DNA from: Bog-532 sp963830385
Lineage (GTDB): Bacteria; Actinomycetota; Actinomycetes; Streptosporangiales; Streptosporangiaceae
Assembly: GCA_963830385.1 (NCBI GenBank)
Contig: CAWHMD010000013.1
Coordinates: 34,972-98,971, forward strand
Length of the DNA stretch: 64,000 bases
Reading direction: 5' to 3'
The notes below the pieces were generated by a model. It was given only the letters and a program-made list of their open reading frames with translations. It had not been told where the DNA came from and searched no databases. The translations under genes were made by a program, and so were the position numbers. This document shows, piece after piece, positions 55,804 to 64,000 of this stretch (its first letter is position 1; every line of letters begins with the position of its first letter).

Positions 55804-56711
55804 CTCGGCCCCCTGCCCTGGCCGACCGCCGCCATGACGATGCGGTCCAGGATCGCGCGGGTCTGGGGGGTCGGGTCGGCGCCGGTGGTGCGGTGCCGGG
55901 CGATGATCTGGCGGGTACCCAGGCCGGGCACGCTGGCGATCTGTACCCCCTCCGGCGGGGTGGCGGCCGCGGCCAGCGCGGGCAGGACGGCGATGCCCGC
56001 CCCCTCGGCCACCAGCGCGAACGCCACCGTGTAGTCGTCATAGCGGTGCACGGTCGGCAGCTTGGCGTGCAGCCGGGTCTGCGCCTGCTCGATCACCCGG
56101 TGGGCGGCCGTGTGCGGCTCGGCCCCCAGCCAGGGGTACGTCTCCAGGTCGGCCAGCGTCCGGGGAGCCGGGTAATGCGCCGGCAACGCGACCAGCCAGG
56201 GCTCGTCCATGACGATCACGTCGCAGGTGCCTTCGGGGGTGGTCTGGCCGATGAGCCCGTCCGCCTCGGTCAGCAGCACGTCGATGGTGCCCCGGCGGAG
56301 CTCGCGCTGGGCGGGTTCGGCCTCGATCTGCCGCAGCCGCAGCTCCAGCCCGGGAGCCTCGTGCCGGAGCCGGCCGACCAGCCCGGCCAGCAGGCCGGTG
56401 ATGATCGTCGGGAACGCGCCGATGACCACCGACCCGGTGGCCTCGCCCCGCATCGGGGCCAGCTTTTTACGCGCGTCGGTCAGCTCCGCCTCGATGCGTT
56501 CGGCGGCGGCTACCAGCACCCGGCCCGCTGGGGTGAGCACCGCGCCCGAGGGATGCCGGTCCAGCACCCGCAGCCCGGTCTCGGCCTCGAGCCGGGCGAT
56601 CTGCTGGGAGACCGCCGAGGGCGACAGGCACAGCTCGCCGGCGGCGGCCAGGATGCCGCCGCAACGGTGCACCGCCAGCAGCACCGCCAGCCGGCGAGCG
56701 TCGAGGTGCAT
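55800..56711 (-). CDS. LysR family transcriptional regulator
   Basis: A 303-residue regulator from ATG 56711 (MHLDARRLAVLLAVHRCGGILAAAGELCLSPSAVSQQIARLEAETGLRVLDRHP). The C-terminal periplasmic-binding-like domain includes GSVVIGAFPTIITGLLAGLV and VAEGAGIAVLPALAA. In-frame sequence to 57095 overlaps the divergent EamA gene and is rejected. It is divergent from an EamA exporter and upstream of the TDT protein; either could be its target. Confidence 0.92.
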   Translation of the reverse strand: MHLDARRLAVLLAVHRCGGILAAAGELCLSPSAVSQQIARLEAETGLRVLDRHPSGAVLTPAGRVLVAAAERIEAELTDARKKLAPMRGEATGSVVIGAFPTIITGLLAGLVGRLRHEAPGLELRLRQIEAEPAQRELRRGTIDVLLTEADGLIGQTTPEGTCDVIVMDEPWLVALPAHYPAPRTLADLETYPWLGAEPHTAAHRVIEQAQTRLHAKLPTVHRYDDYTVAFALVAEGAGIAVLPALAAAATPPEGVQIASVPGLGTRQIIARHRTTGADPTPQTRAILDRIVMAAVGQGRGPR

Positions 56712-56775
56712 ACAGGAAAACTTAACCCAGTGTCGCAAATACTTCGATTGAAATGTACGCCGGGGCCGGGTAACA

Positions 56776-57735
56776 GTGGAGGCCGTGGCACCCTTTTCAG
56801 CTCGTTCAGGGGCGTTCGCGCTGGTCGCGACCGGGGCATTGCTGTGGGGGACCGGCGGGGTGGCTGGCTCTCTGGTCGCCGACAACAGCGGCCTGTCGCT
56901 GCTGTCGGTCTCGGCCGTGCGGCTGCTGGCCGGCGGCGCGCTCATGTTCGCGGTCGCGGCCGCCACCGGCCAGGTGCGACGGGTACCCCGCACCCTTGTG
57001 TCGGCCCGCCGCATCGGCGCCACCGCGCTGCTGACGGCGGTCATGACCGCGTCGTACTTCGAGTCGGTCGCCCTGGCCGGGGTGGCGGTCGCCACCGCGC
57101 TGTCCCTCGGGGTCGCGCCGCTGACCGTGGCCGCCTACACCGCGGTCCGGGCCCGGCGGCGGCCCAGCCCGCGCATCCTCGCCGCGCTGGTGATCGGCAC
57201 CGGGGGGCTGACGCTGGTGTGCGGGGCGCCACCGGCCCACACGAGCCCGGCCGCCCTGGGGTGGGGCGTGGTGCTCGCGGTCGTTTCCGCGGTCGCCTTC
57301 GCCGCCAGCACGATCGTGAACCGGCACGCCCGGCCGGGGCTGACGCCGGCGCCGCTGCTGGGCATCTCGTTCGTGCTGGCCGGCCTCGTCTCGCTGGCCT
57401 GGAGCATCCCCACCGGGATCGACCTGGGGACGCTGAACGGGATCGCCTGGGGCGCGCTCGGCGTCCTGACCGTCCTGCAGACCACGGTCGGTTACCTGGC
57501 CTTCTACGCCGGCCTGCAGCGCGGCGTCAACTCGACCGCCGCGGCCGTCCTGTCGCTGCTCGAACCGGTCGCCGCCACCACCCTGGCCATCCTGCTGCTC
57601 GGCCAGCACCTCGCGTTCCTCACCGGCGCCGGTATCGCCCTGCTGCTGGCCGCCGTGCTGCTGGTCCGCGAGCCAGCGGAAGAGGCGGTGACCAGCCCGC
57701 CGCCGGCGGTCAGGCAGGCTGAGCCGGTTCCGTGA
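56776..57735 (+). CDS. EamA/DMT family transporter
   Basis: A 319-residue ten-helix permease with two EamA repeats: FALVATGALLWGTGGVAGSLVA, LSVSAVRLLAGGALMF, ASYFESVALAGVAVATALSLGVAPLTVA, then WGVVLAVVSAVAFAASTIVNRHA and VNSTAAAVLSLLEPVAATTLAILLLGQ. Substrate unknown; metabolite or amino-acid export is typical. GTG start. Its 3' end overlaps the convergent lysA gene by 26 bases. Confidence 0.9.
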   Translation: MEAVAPFSARSGAFALVATGALLWGTGGVAGSLVADNSGLSLLSVSAVRLLAGGALMFAVAAATGQVRRVPRTLVSARRIGATALLTAVMTASYFESVALAGVAVATALSLGVAPLTVAAYTAVRARRRPSPRILAALVIGTGGLTLVCGAPPAHTSPAALGWGVVLAVVSAVAFAASTIVNRHARPGLTPAPLLGISFVLAGLVSLAWSIPTGIDLGTLNGIAWGALGVLTVLQTTVGYLAFYAGLQRGVNSTAAAVLSLLEPVAATTLAILLLGQHLAFLTGAGIALLLAAVLLVREPAEEAVTSPPPAVRQAEPVP

Positions 57736-59083
57736 CCGGTGCCGACCAGTCGTGCTCCCTGGCCACATCCTGGAGGGCCAGGAACTCGGTGAACGACTCG
57801 CGTCGCACCGCGAGCCGGTCGCGCCCGCCCGCGACGAACACGATGGCCGGCTTGCGCGCACCGTTGTAGTTGTTGGTCAGGGTGTAGGAGTAGGCACCGG
57901 TCGCGGCCAGCACCACCGTGTCGCCGACGGCCGGCGCGTTCAGCTCGGCCCGGTCCACCAGCAGGTCACCCGACTCGCACTGGCGGCCGACGAGCTGCAC
58001 GGTCTGGTCGGGTGCGGCGTTCGCGCGATCGGCCAGGATCGGGCTGTACCGCTGGCCGGTGAGTGCGGTGTCCAGGTGATCGGCCAGGCCACCGTCGACC
58101 GCGACGAACGTCCGCCCCGTTGTCTTGACCGTGGTGACCGTGTAGACGGTGATCCCCGCGCGGGCCACGATCGAGCGGCCCGGCTCGATCAGCAGCTTGG
58201 CTCCGGCCGGCAGCACCGCCCGGGCGGCCGCGGCCACCTCGTCGAGGTAGGCGTCGACGCTGGGGGCATCGTCGGTCTCGACGTAGTTCACGCCGAGACC
58301 GCCGCCGATGTCGTAGACGGGGAACTCGCCGACGGCCGACACCCGGCGTACCGCCTCCCCGAACGGGGTGGTCTGGACGATCTGCGAGCCGATGTGGACG
58401 TGCAGCCCGTCCAGCCTGATCTTGTCGTCCGTCCGGAGCTCGGCGGCCAGCTCGATCGCCTGGTCGAGCGTGACGCCGAACTTGGCGGTGTCGCCGCCGG
58501 TGGCTTGCGACTCGTGGGTGTCGGCGTCGATGTTGGGGATGACCCGCAGCAGCACGCCCTGGCGGTGGCCGGGCGGCAGCGCGGCGGCGATCCGCCGCAG
58601 GTCGTCGCGGCCGTCGACGATGATCGTCCCCACGCCGTACTCGATCGCGCGCCCGATCTCCTCGCCGGTCTTCGCGTTGCCGTGCTGGTAGATGCGCGAC
58701 CCGGGGACACCTGCCTCGATCGCCATGACCAGCTCGCCGAGGCCGGCGACGTCGATGCCCATGCCCTCCGAGGCTGCGACCGCGTACATCGCCACGATCG
58801 GCAGCGACTTCGACGCGAACAGCACCTCCGAGCGCGGCCAGCGCGCGGCCAGCCCGTCCACGTACCGCCGCATCTGCCGGCGCAGACCCGCCTCGTCGAT
58901 GACGTGGAGCGGGGTCCCATACCGCCGCGCCAGCTCAACGACCGGGATGCCGCCGACGGTGAGCTGCCCTCGCTCGTCGACCGCCGATTCCTCTGGCAAC
59001 ACGTGGCTGAGCCGTTCGAACGCTCCGGACACGGGGCCCTCCCGGAAGTCGCGGGCCGCTGGCCCGGAATCAATCACGACCAC
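57710..59083 (-). CDS. lysA: Diaminopimelate decarboxylase (LysA-type, PLP-dependent)
   Basis: A 457-residue fold type III decarboxylase: meso-diaminopimelate to L-lysine. The PLP lysine lies in VLFASKSLP; other motifs are HVHIGSQI, DIGGGLGVNY, EPGRSIVARAG, and CESGDLL with the active-site Cys. An N-terminal extension of about 30 residues precedes SHVLPEESAVDERGQLTVGGI. The length and order fit LysA rather than ornithine/arginine decarboxylase, though actinomycetes often carry a second lysA paralogue in accessory regions. GTG at 59083, or the GTG two codons downstream, which has better spacing to AGGAAG. Confidence 0.87.
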   Translation of the reverse strand: MVVIDSGPAARDFREGPVSGAFERLSHVLPEESAVDERGQLTVGGIPVVELARRYGTPLHVIDEAGLRRQMRRYVDGLAARWPRSEVLFASKSLPIVAMYAVAASEGMGIDVAGLGELVMAIEAGVPGSRIYQHGNAKTGEEIGRAIEYGVGTIIVDGRDDLRRIAAALPPGHRQGVLLRVIPNIDADTHESQATGGDTAKFGVTLDQAIELAAELRTDDKIRLDGLHVHIGSQIVQTTPFGEAVRRVSAVGEFPVYDIGGGLGVNYVETDDAPSVDAYLDEVAAAARAVLPAGAKLLIEPGRSIVARAGITVYTVTTVKTTGRTFVAVDGGLADHLDTALTGQRYSPILADRANAAPDQTVQLVGRQCESGDLLVDRAELNAPAVGDTVVLAATGAYSYTLTNNYNGARKPAIVFVAGGRDRLAVRRESFTEFLALQDVAREHDWSAPVTEPAQPA

Positions 59084-59120
59084 AGTCTTCCTGACGGGCG
59101 GCGGCTGGACAACGAGCGGG

Positions 59121-60361
<1,241 letters not shown>

Positions 60362-60365
60362 GACC

Positions 60366-60785
60366 TCAGAGCTGCAGCTCGTCCCGGGATTCGGCCAGCG
60401 GCCGCACGTCCGCGTACGCGCGCGAGCGGACGTGCTCCGGGCCGGGCGCGTCGGTCAGCCGGGCCGCGATCTGGGTCGCCCGGTCGAAGCTGTCACACTC
60501 GACGATCCAGTAACCGGCCAGCACCTCCTCGGCCTCCGCGTACGGCCCGTCGGTCACCACCGGGACGCCCTCCTGCAGCCGGATCCGCCGGGCGTGGGCG
60601 GGGGCGGTCAGGCCCCGGGTGTCCACCAGCTCGCCGGACTCGGCCAGCTCTTTCGTGAACGACTCCATGAACGCGCCCATCGCCGCGAAGTCGGCCGGCG
60701 TCCAGCCCGGCTCATCGCTGGCGGGCCGTCCGGTCAGCGTGTCGTAGTCCCGCTGGGACCCGCTGACCAGGATCATGTACTTCAT
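60366..60785 (-). CDS. YCII-related (DGPF) domain protein
   Basis: A 139-residue protein from ATG 60785: MKYMILVSGSQRDYD, FAAMGAFMESFTKELAESGELVDTRGL, VPVVTDGPYAEAEEVLAGYWIVECDSFDRATQIAARL. The DGPYAE motif is the DGPF signature. These proteins are genetically linked to ECF42 sigma factors and may take part in their signalling. Its stop is four bases before the sigma start. The long upstream reading into the next gene is rejected. Confidence 0.9.
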   Translation of the reverse strand: MKYMILVSGSQRDYDTLTGRPASDEPGWTPADFAAMGAFMESFTKELAESGELVDTRGLTAPAHARRIRLQEGVPVVTDGPYAEAEEVLAGYWIVECDSFDRATQIAARLTDAPGPEHVRSRAYADVRPLAESRDELQL

Positions 60786-60886
60786 CACGCTCTCCTCTCG
60801 GCTGAGCACCGGTGCGGTGCTTCCGTGGAGACGTCGGTGCCGCGACCCGGAACCGGACACACCCGATGGCAACTGGTCGCCGGGGG

Positions 60887-61351
60887 TCAGTACTCGTTCT
60901 TGAACGCGAAGTAGGAACCGCGGATGGTGCCGGCCAGCTTTGAGCGCTGCCGCGCGAACTTGAACCGCGAGGCTAGTTCGGCCGGGATCTCCATCCCGTC
61001 GGAGAGCTTGAACCCCACCGCCCGCTTCCCGCCGTCGTCGATCGTGAACATCACGTTGATCGACAGACCGCTTTCGTAGAAAACGTAGGCAATCCGGATG
61101 TTCTCGACCTGGAACGCGGTCGCCTCGAGGGGGCGGGAGGAGATGACGATGTCCCGCTCTTCCTTCAGGATCCGGTTCACCCAGTCGATCGTCGCCCCGG
61201 CCTCGCTGGCCGGCTCCACCGTGAAGACGTGGTCGTACTTGTTCTTGAAGTAACGGGCCTCGTTCGCCCGTAGCCCCGCGAGCGCGTCCGCGACCGGCGA
61301 CGACTCCAGGCCGGCAGTGGAAACGTTGGTGAAGTCCACGGTGTAGGACAC
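60887..61351 (-). CDS. Conserved-looking hypothetical protein (154 residues)
   Basis: Begins MSYTVDFTNVSTAGLESSPVADALAGLRANEARYFKNKYDHVF and continues with GATIDWVNRILKEERDIVISSRPLEATAFQVENIRIAYVFYESGLSINVMFTIDD (shown in fragments of a soluble alpha/beta protein). No signal peptide or membrane helix. GGGGGTG precedes the GTG. Codon usage and amino-acid composition are those of a real gene and lower in GC than neighbours. I do not recognise a family. Confidence 0.7.
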   Translation of the reverse strand: MSYTVDFTNVSTAGLESSPVADALAGLRANEARYFKNKYDHVFTVEPASEAGATIDWVNRILKEERDIVISSRPLEATAFQVENIRIAYVFYESGLSINVMFTIDDGGKRAVGFKLSDGMEIPAELASRFKFARQRSKLAGTIRGSYFAFKNEY

Positions 61352-61515
61352 GACGCACCCCCGGGCGTTTATGGCCGCTTACTCCGGCCGGAGCTTATCG
61401 CACGGTCTTTCCCGGACGGAAAAATCAATCGCCGCACCGGGTGCGCGCATCTACCGTGGACGGACGGGCGGGTCACCGGGCAGGGCGGCTCGCCGCGGCT
61501 CACCGCGGAGACGGC

Positions 61516-61875
61516 ATGGACGAGGCTTCCCTCGATCGCTTTGAGCGGCAGGTCAGACAGGCCTTCCCCGAAGGCATGATCGCGCGGCTCCAGGTGCTGC
61601 AGTATGGCGACGACCCGGAGGTGGAGCCGGGGCAGGCGGCGATGCGGGTCTACTTCGACTGGCCGGGCCGGTCCGAAGGCGGCCTGGCCGACCCGAAGAC
61701 CGTTCACAGCTTCGTGACGGCCAATGCGGTGGCGCTCGGCGTGCTGCGCGCCGAACTGCCCCAGACCGTTGGATGGGTCGAGTTTCGCCCGGAAGGCCGA
61801 GCCAGCCCGGCCAGCCCGCACACCCTGGCCTTCCGGATCGTCAACCGCGCCCGGCCAGCCTCACCGGCGGTGTGA
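61516..61875 (+). CDS. Hypothetical protein (119 residues)
   Basis: From ATG 61516: MDEASLDRFERQVRQAFPEGMIARLQVLQYGDDPEVEPGQAAMRVYFDWPGR, then HSFVTANAVALGVLRAELPQTVGWVEFRPEG. A short alpha-beta protein without membrane segment. No family recognised. Divergent from the preceding hypothetical gene. The upstream in-frame part to 61441 is not supported. Confidence 0.6.
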   Translation: MDEASLDRFERQVRQAFPEGMIARLQVLQYGDDPEVEPGQAAMRVYFDWPGRSEGGLADPKTVHSFVTANAVALGVLRAELPQTVGWVEFRPEGRASPASPHTLAFRIVNRARPASPAV

Positions 61876-62063
61876 CCAGCCGACGGCGAATGCCCCGGCG
61901 CGCCCCTCAGCTGGATCGCGATGATGAACGGCGCCGAGCAGGCGCAAAACAGTCGCTCAGGTTGGCCTCGACCCTGCCCGCACGCTGTACGATCAAGCCT
62001 CTTGGGATGGGGGCGGACAATGTCCTTCGGTAATAGCCCTGCTGGTGGCAAAGCTGACGCCCG

Positions 62064-62906
62064 ATGCCCGCGCCCTTAACGGTCGCGCTCGACGACGACC
62101 GGATGCTGGCGTGCTGCCAGTGGGGCCCGGCCGATGGCGAGCCGTTGTTCCTCCTGCATGGCACTCCGGGTAGCCGCTTTCTGCGCCACCCTGATGAGGT
62201 CTACCAGCGGGCGGCCGCCCGGGTGATCACCTATGATCGGCCGGGCTACGGCGGGTCGACTCGCCTGCCCGGGCGCCAGGTATCGCATGCGGCGGCCGAC
62301 GTGGTGAGTATTGCCGACCAGCTAGGGCTGGACCAGTTTGCCGTGTGCGGCATCTCCGGTGGTGGCCCGCACGCGCTGGCCGTCGCGACCTGCCATCCTG
62401 ATCGGGTGCGGCGGTGCGCCACGGTGGTGAGCCTGGCCCCGTACGGGGTACCCGGCCTCGACTTCTTTGCGGGCATGTCGGCCGCGGACCGCGAAGAATG
62501 GACCTGGGCCCAGCAGGGCGACCAGGCGGTGGCAGAGCACGTGGTGCCGGGCCTGACGTCCTGGCTGGACACGCTCGACACGGAACAGCCCCCTGACGGA
62601 ATGACCGAGTGGGTCCGCCGCATGCTGGTACAGGCCTTCCGGGAAGCGTTTGCGTCAGGGCCGGGAGGTTGTGTCGACGACTACCGCTGCTTCCTGCAGC
62701 CTTGGGGATTCGACATCGCTGAGGTCGCGGCGCCCACCCGCATCATGGTCGCCCGCGAGGACGAGACGTCGCTTGCCCACGGTCAGTGGCTGGCAAGCCA
62801 CGTCCCCGGTGCGCAGGTCGTCACCGTCCCGGGCGGCCACCTCGGGCCCCGCGACCGAGAGGAAGAGCTGCTCATCGCCTGGCTGAGTAGCAGGGTAGGG
62901 CTGTGA
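62064..62906 (+). CDS. Alpha/beta hydrolase
   Basis: A 280-residue hydrolase. Oxyanion motif LFLLHGTPGSRF, nucleophile elbow GISGGGPHAL (catalytic Ser), acid near ARIMVAREDETS, and catalytic His in VPGGHLGPRD. The cap region contains WTWAQQGDQAVAEHV. Substrate unknown; resembles proline iminopeptidase/haloalkane-type esterases. The stop overlaps the next start (GTGA). Confidence 0.88.
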   Translation: MPAPLTVALDDDRMLACCQWGPADGEPLFLLHGTPGSRFLRHPDEVYQRAAARVITYDRPGYGGSTRLPGRQVSHAAADVVSIADQLGLDQFAVCGISGGGPHALAVATCHPDRVRRCATVVSLAPYGVPGLDFFAGMSAADREEWTWAQQGDQAVAEHVVPGLTSWLDTLDTEQPPDGMTEWVRRMLVQAFREAFASGPGGCVDDYRCFLQPWGFDIAEVAAPTRIMVAREDETSLAHGQWLASHVPGAQVVTVPGGHLGPRDREEELLIAWLSSRVGL

Positions 62907-63514
62907 CTCAGTACACGACGCGCCTGCTTACGCCCGCTACCTGGGATGACTTCGCCGCCCTGGTCGAGGCGAACAACGGTGTCTGGGGTGGCTGCTGGTG
63001 CATCGGCTTTCATCCCGAGGGCATCACCAAGGACAGCACCGTGGCGGGCAACCGCGCGGCCAAGCTCGCGCACGTGACCAACGGCACCGTCCACCAGATG
63101 CTGGTCTACCGTGACGACCGCTGCGTGGGCTGGTGTCAGTTCGGGCCACCGGCCGAGGTCGTCACCATCAAGAACCCCAAGGCCTACGAAAAGGGCCTGG
63201 CCGAGTTGCCCGACTGGCGGATCGGCTGCCTGTTCACCGGCTCGCGATCCCGCCGCCAGGGCGTGGCGCGGGCCGGAGTCGCCGCAGTGCTGGCCGCGAT
63301 CGCGCAGGCGGGCGGAGGCCTGGTCGAGGCCTACCCCGAACAGGTGGCCGGACGCGACCCTCAACGTGGCGCCTACCTGCACACCGGGCCAGAGACCCTT
63401 TTCGAAGAGTTCGGATTCGTCCGCGACCGTCGCATCGCCAAATGGCGCTGGGTCATGCGTCTGGACGTCTCCGCCAGCGAGCGGCTTGTTAGCGTGAACC
63501 ATGCCCCTGAGTGA
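62903..63514 (+). CDS. GNAT family N-acetyltransferase
   Basis: A 203-residue protein. LTPATWDDFAALVEANNGVWGGCWCIGFHP at the N-terminus, then VGWCQFGPPAEV, IGCLFTGSRSRRQGVARAGVAAVLAAIAQAGGG (acetyl-CoA loop R-x-x-G-V/A) and LFEEFGFVRDRRIAKWRWVM. The acyl acceptor is unknown. Overlaps both neighbours, so it is in an operon with the hydrolase and the VOC protein. Confidence 0.85.
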   Translation: MTQYTTRLLTPATWDDFAALVEANNGVWGGCWCIGFHPEGITKDSTVAGNRAAKLAHVTNGTVHQMLVYRDDRCVGWCQFGPPAEVVTIKNPKAYEKGLAELPDWRIGCLFTGSRSRRQGVARAGVAAVLAAIAQAGGGLVEAYPEQVAGRDPQRGAYLHTGPETLFEEFGFVRDRRIAKWRWVMRLDVSASERLVSVNHAPE

Positions 63515-63899
63515 TTTCCCACTGAGAGCGTCGATCGCTGTGTCCGACATTCAGCGGGCGGCCGCGTTCTACGAAGGCAAGCTCGGTCTGCCGGCGTTGC
63601 GGTCCGGCCCCAGCGCCAAGATTCCCGACGGCAGCCGCGTCTACGGTTCGGACGGCGGCCCGGCGTTCAGCGTGTATCAGTCCGTCACCGCCGGGAAGTC
63701 ATCAGCGACGATGGCGGTCTGGTACGTCGATGACATCGACCAGGTCGTTGACGAGCTGACCGCCGCAGGCGTGGAGTTCACCCGCTACGACGAGTTCGAC
63801 CACGACGCCAAGGGCATCACCCCGAGGGCCGGCGGCGGCCGTATCGCCTGGTTCCAGGACCCGGACGGCAACACCTTCGCCATCGAAGCCGACGCCTGA
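63501..63899 (+). CDS. VOC (glyoxalase/bleomycin resistance) family protein
   Basis: A 132-residue single VOC domain protein: ASIAVSDIQRAAAFYEGKLGLPAL, VYGSDGGPAFSVYQS, MAVWYVDDIDQVVDELTAAGVEFTRYDEFD, and IAWFQDPDGNTFAIEAD with the metal-binding Glu. Substrate unknown. It overlaps the GNAT gene by 14 bases. Confidence 0.9.
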   Translation: MPLSDFPLRASIAVSDIQRAAAFYEGKLGLPALRSGPSAKIPDGSRVYGSDGGPAFSVYQSVTAGKSSATMAVWYVDDIDQVVDELTAAGVEFTRYDEFDHDAKGITPRAGGGRIAWFQDPDGNTFAIEADA

Positions 63900-63938
63900 G
63901 TGCCATGCAGGGTCGCGATGTGCCGGGTCCGTTGTACC

Positions 63939-63984
63939 TGGTGGAGCTCAGGGGAGTCGAACCCCTGACCCCCTGCTTGCAAAA
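63939..63984 (-). other. tRNA-Ala(TGC) 3' fragment, probable attachment site (attL/attR)
   Basis: Minus strand: from the anticodon loop (TTTTGCAAG) through GCAGGGGGTCAGG, the T-arm (CAGGGGTTCGACTCCCCTG), the acceptor strand and CCA, the sequence equals the 3' half of an actinobacterial tRNA-Ala. The bases before the loop (GCGGAT) do not pair with GCAGG, and no D-arm is visible before the window ends. This is the pattern left when an element integrates at the anticodon-loop-to-3'-end of a tRNA gene. Confidence 0.75.
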
Positions 63985-64000
63985 TCCGCACAGGGTGTCA

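Noticed and set aside
63939..64000. Intact tRNA-Ala cut by the window edge
   Set aside because: The bases ahead of the anticodon loop (GCGGAT) do not pair with the 3' strand GCAGG, and nothing like a D-arm appears before the edge; a 3' fragment fits better, although the missing few bases prevent absolute proof.

Overview
The window is GC-rich DNA from an actinomycete. The strongest evidence is the cluster fhaA-fhaB-pstP-rodA-pbpA-pknA-pknB, followed by a class E sortase, crgA, a rhomboid protease, a cyclophilin, a WhiB protein, an imuA-imuB-dnaE2 mutasome operon with an actinobacterial SOS box, and a DUF6230-DUF6114 membrane pair typical of filamentous, sporulating lineages. Genus cannot be fixed from the sequence alone. 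GTG starts are common, four-base stop/start overlaps are frequent, and several genes appear leaderless (a TANNNT -10 box six or seven bases before the start codon).

Layout. 1-4.1 kb: SOS mutasome (dnaE2, imuB, imuA) on the minus strand, dnaE2 cut by the left edge. 4.1-4.7 kb: a gene-poor gap, a terminator and tRNA-Leu(CAG). 4.8-14 kb: FHA/phosphatase/SEDS/PBP/kinase operon for growth and division. 14-18 kb: a 52-residue membrane protein, sortase E, CrgA, rhomboid, cyclophilin and a repeat-rich helical membrane protein. 17.8-21 kb: DUF6114, DUF6230 and a GntR/HutC regulator. 21-27 kb: a mannosyltransferase-like GT-C enzyme with a frameshift, then an AT-richer RelA/SpoT-like toxin gene, a small frameshifted partner and a HerA-like ATPase packed as one operon. 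27-42 kb: WhiB, orphan DNA methyltransferase, SDR, Fpg/Nei glycosylase, NCS1 permease, CbbX-type AAA+ protein, and regulator/enzyme pairs (TetR/mycothiol-dependent enzyme, Lrp/EamA, HxlR/NmrA-like, ECF41 sigma/Rieske lipoprotein).

42-47 kb is a metal locus. A scar of two truncated genes (aldo/keto reductase and AraC) lies beside a FhuF-like protein, a cbtA with an internal deletion and an intact cbtB under a cobalamin riboswitch. An ArsR gene is bracketed by a 14-bp repeat in inverted orientation. A NicO/HoxN transporter under a second cobalamin riboswitch follows, then a GDT1-family transporter under a yybP-ykoY-type (manganese) riboswitch. 47-53.6 kb: CBS protein, XdhC/CoxI, PadR and coxS-coxL-coxM of the form II type (AYRGAGR active-site loop). 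53.6-64 kb: a MucR-like zinc-finger protein, a TDT transporter, LysR/EamA, lysA, a frameshifted ECF42 sigma factor with its DGPF partner, unknown proteins, an alpha/beta hydrolase, GNAT and VOC proteins. At the right end is the 3' half of a tRNA-Ala gene, which looks like an attachment site whose integrated element would lie beyond the window.

How it fits together: the first 18 kb is conserved chromosomal core (envelope growth, division, signalling). The rest is accessory metabolism and regulation with several signs of decay (cbtA, AKR/AraC scar) and three single-base frameshifts of the same sense, which may be real or may be sequencing indels.
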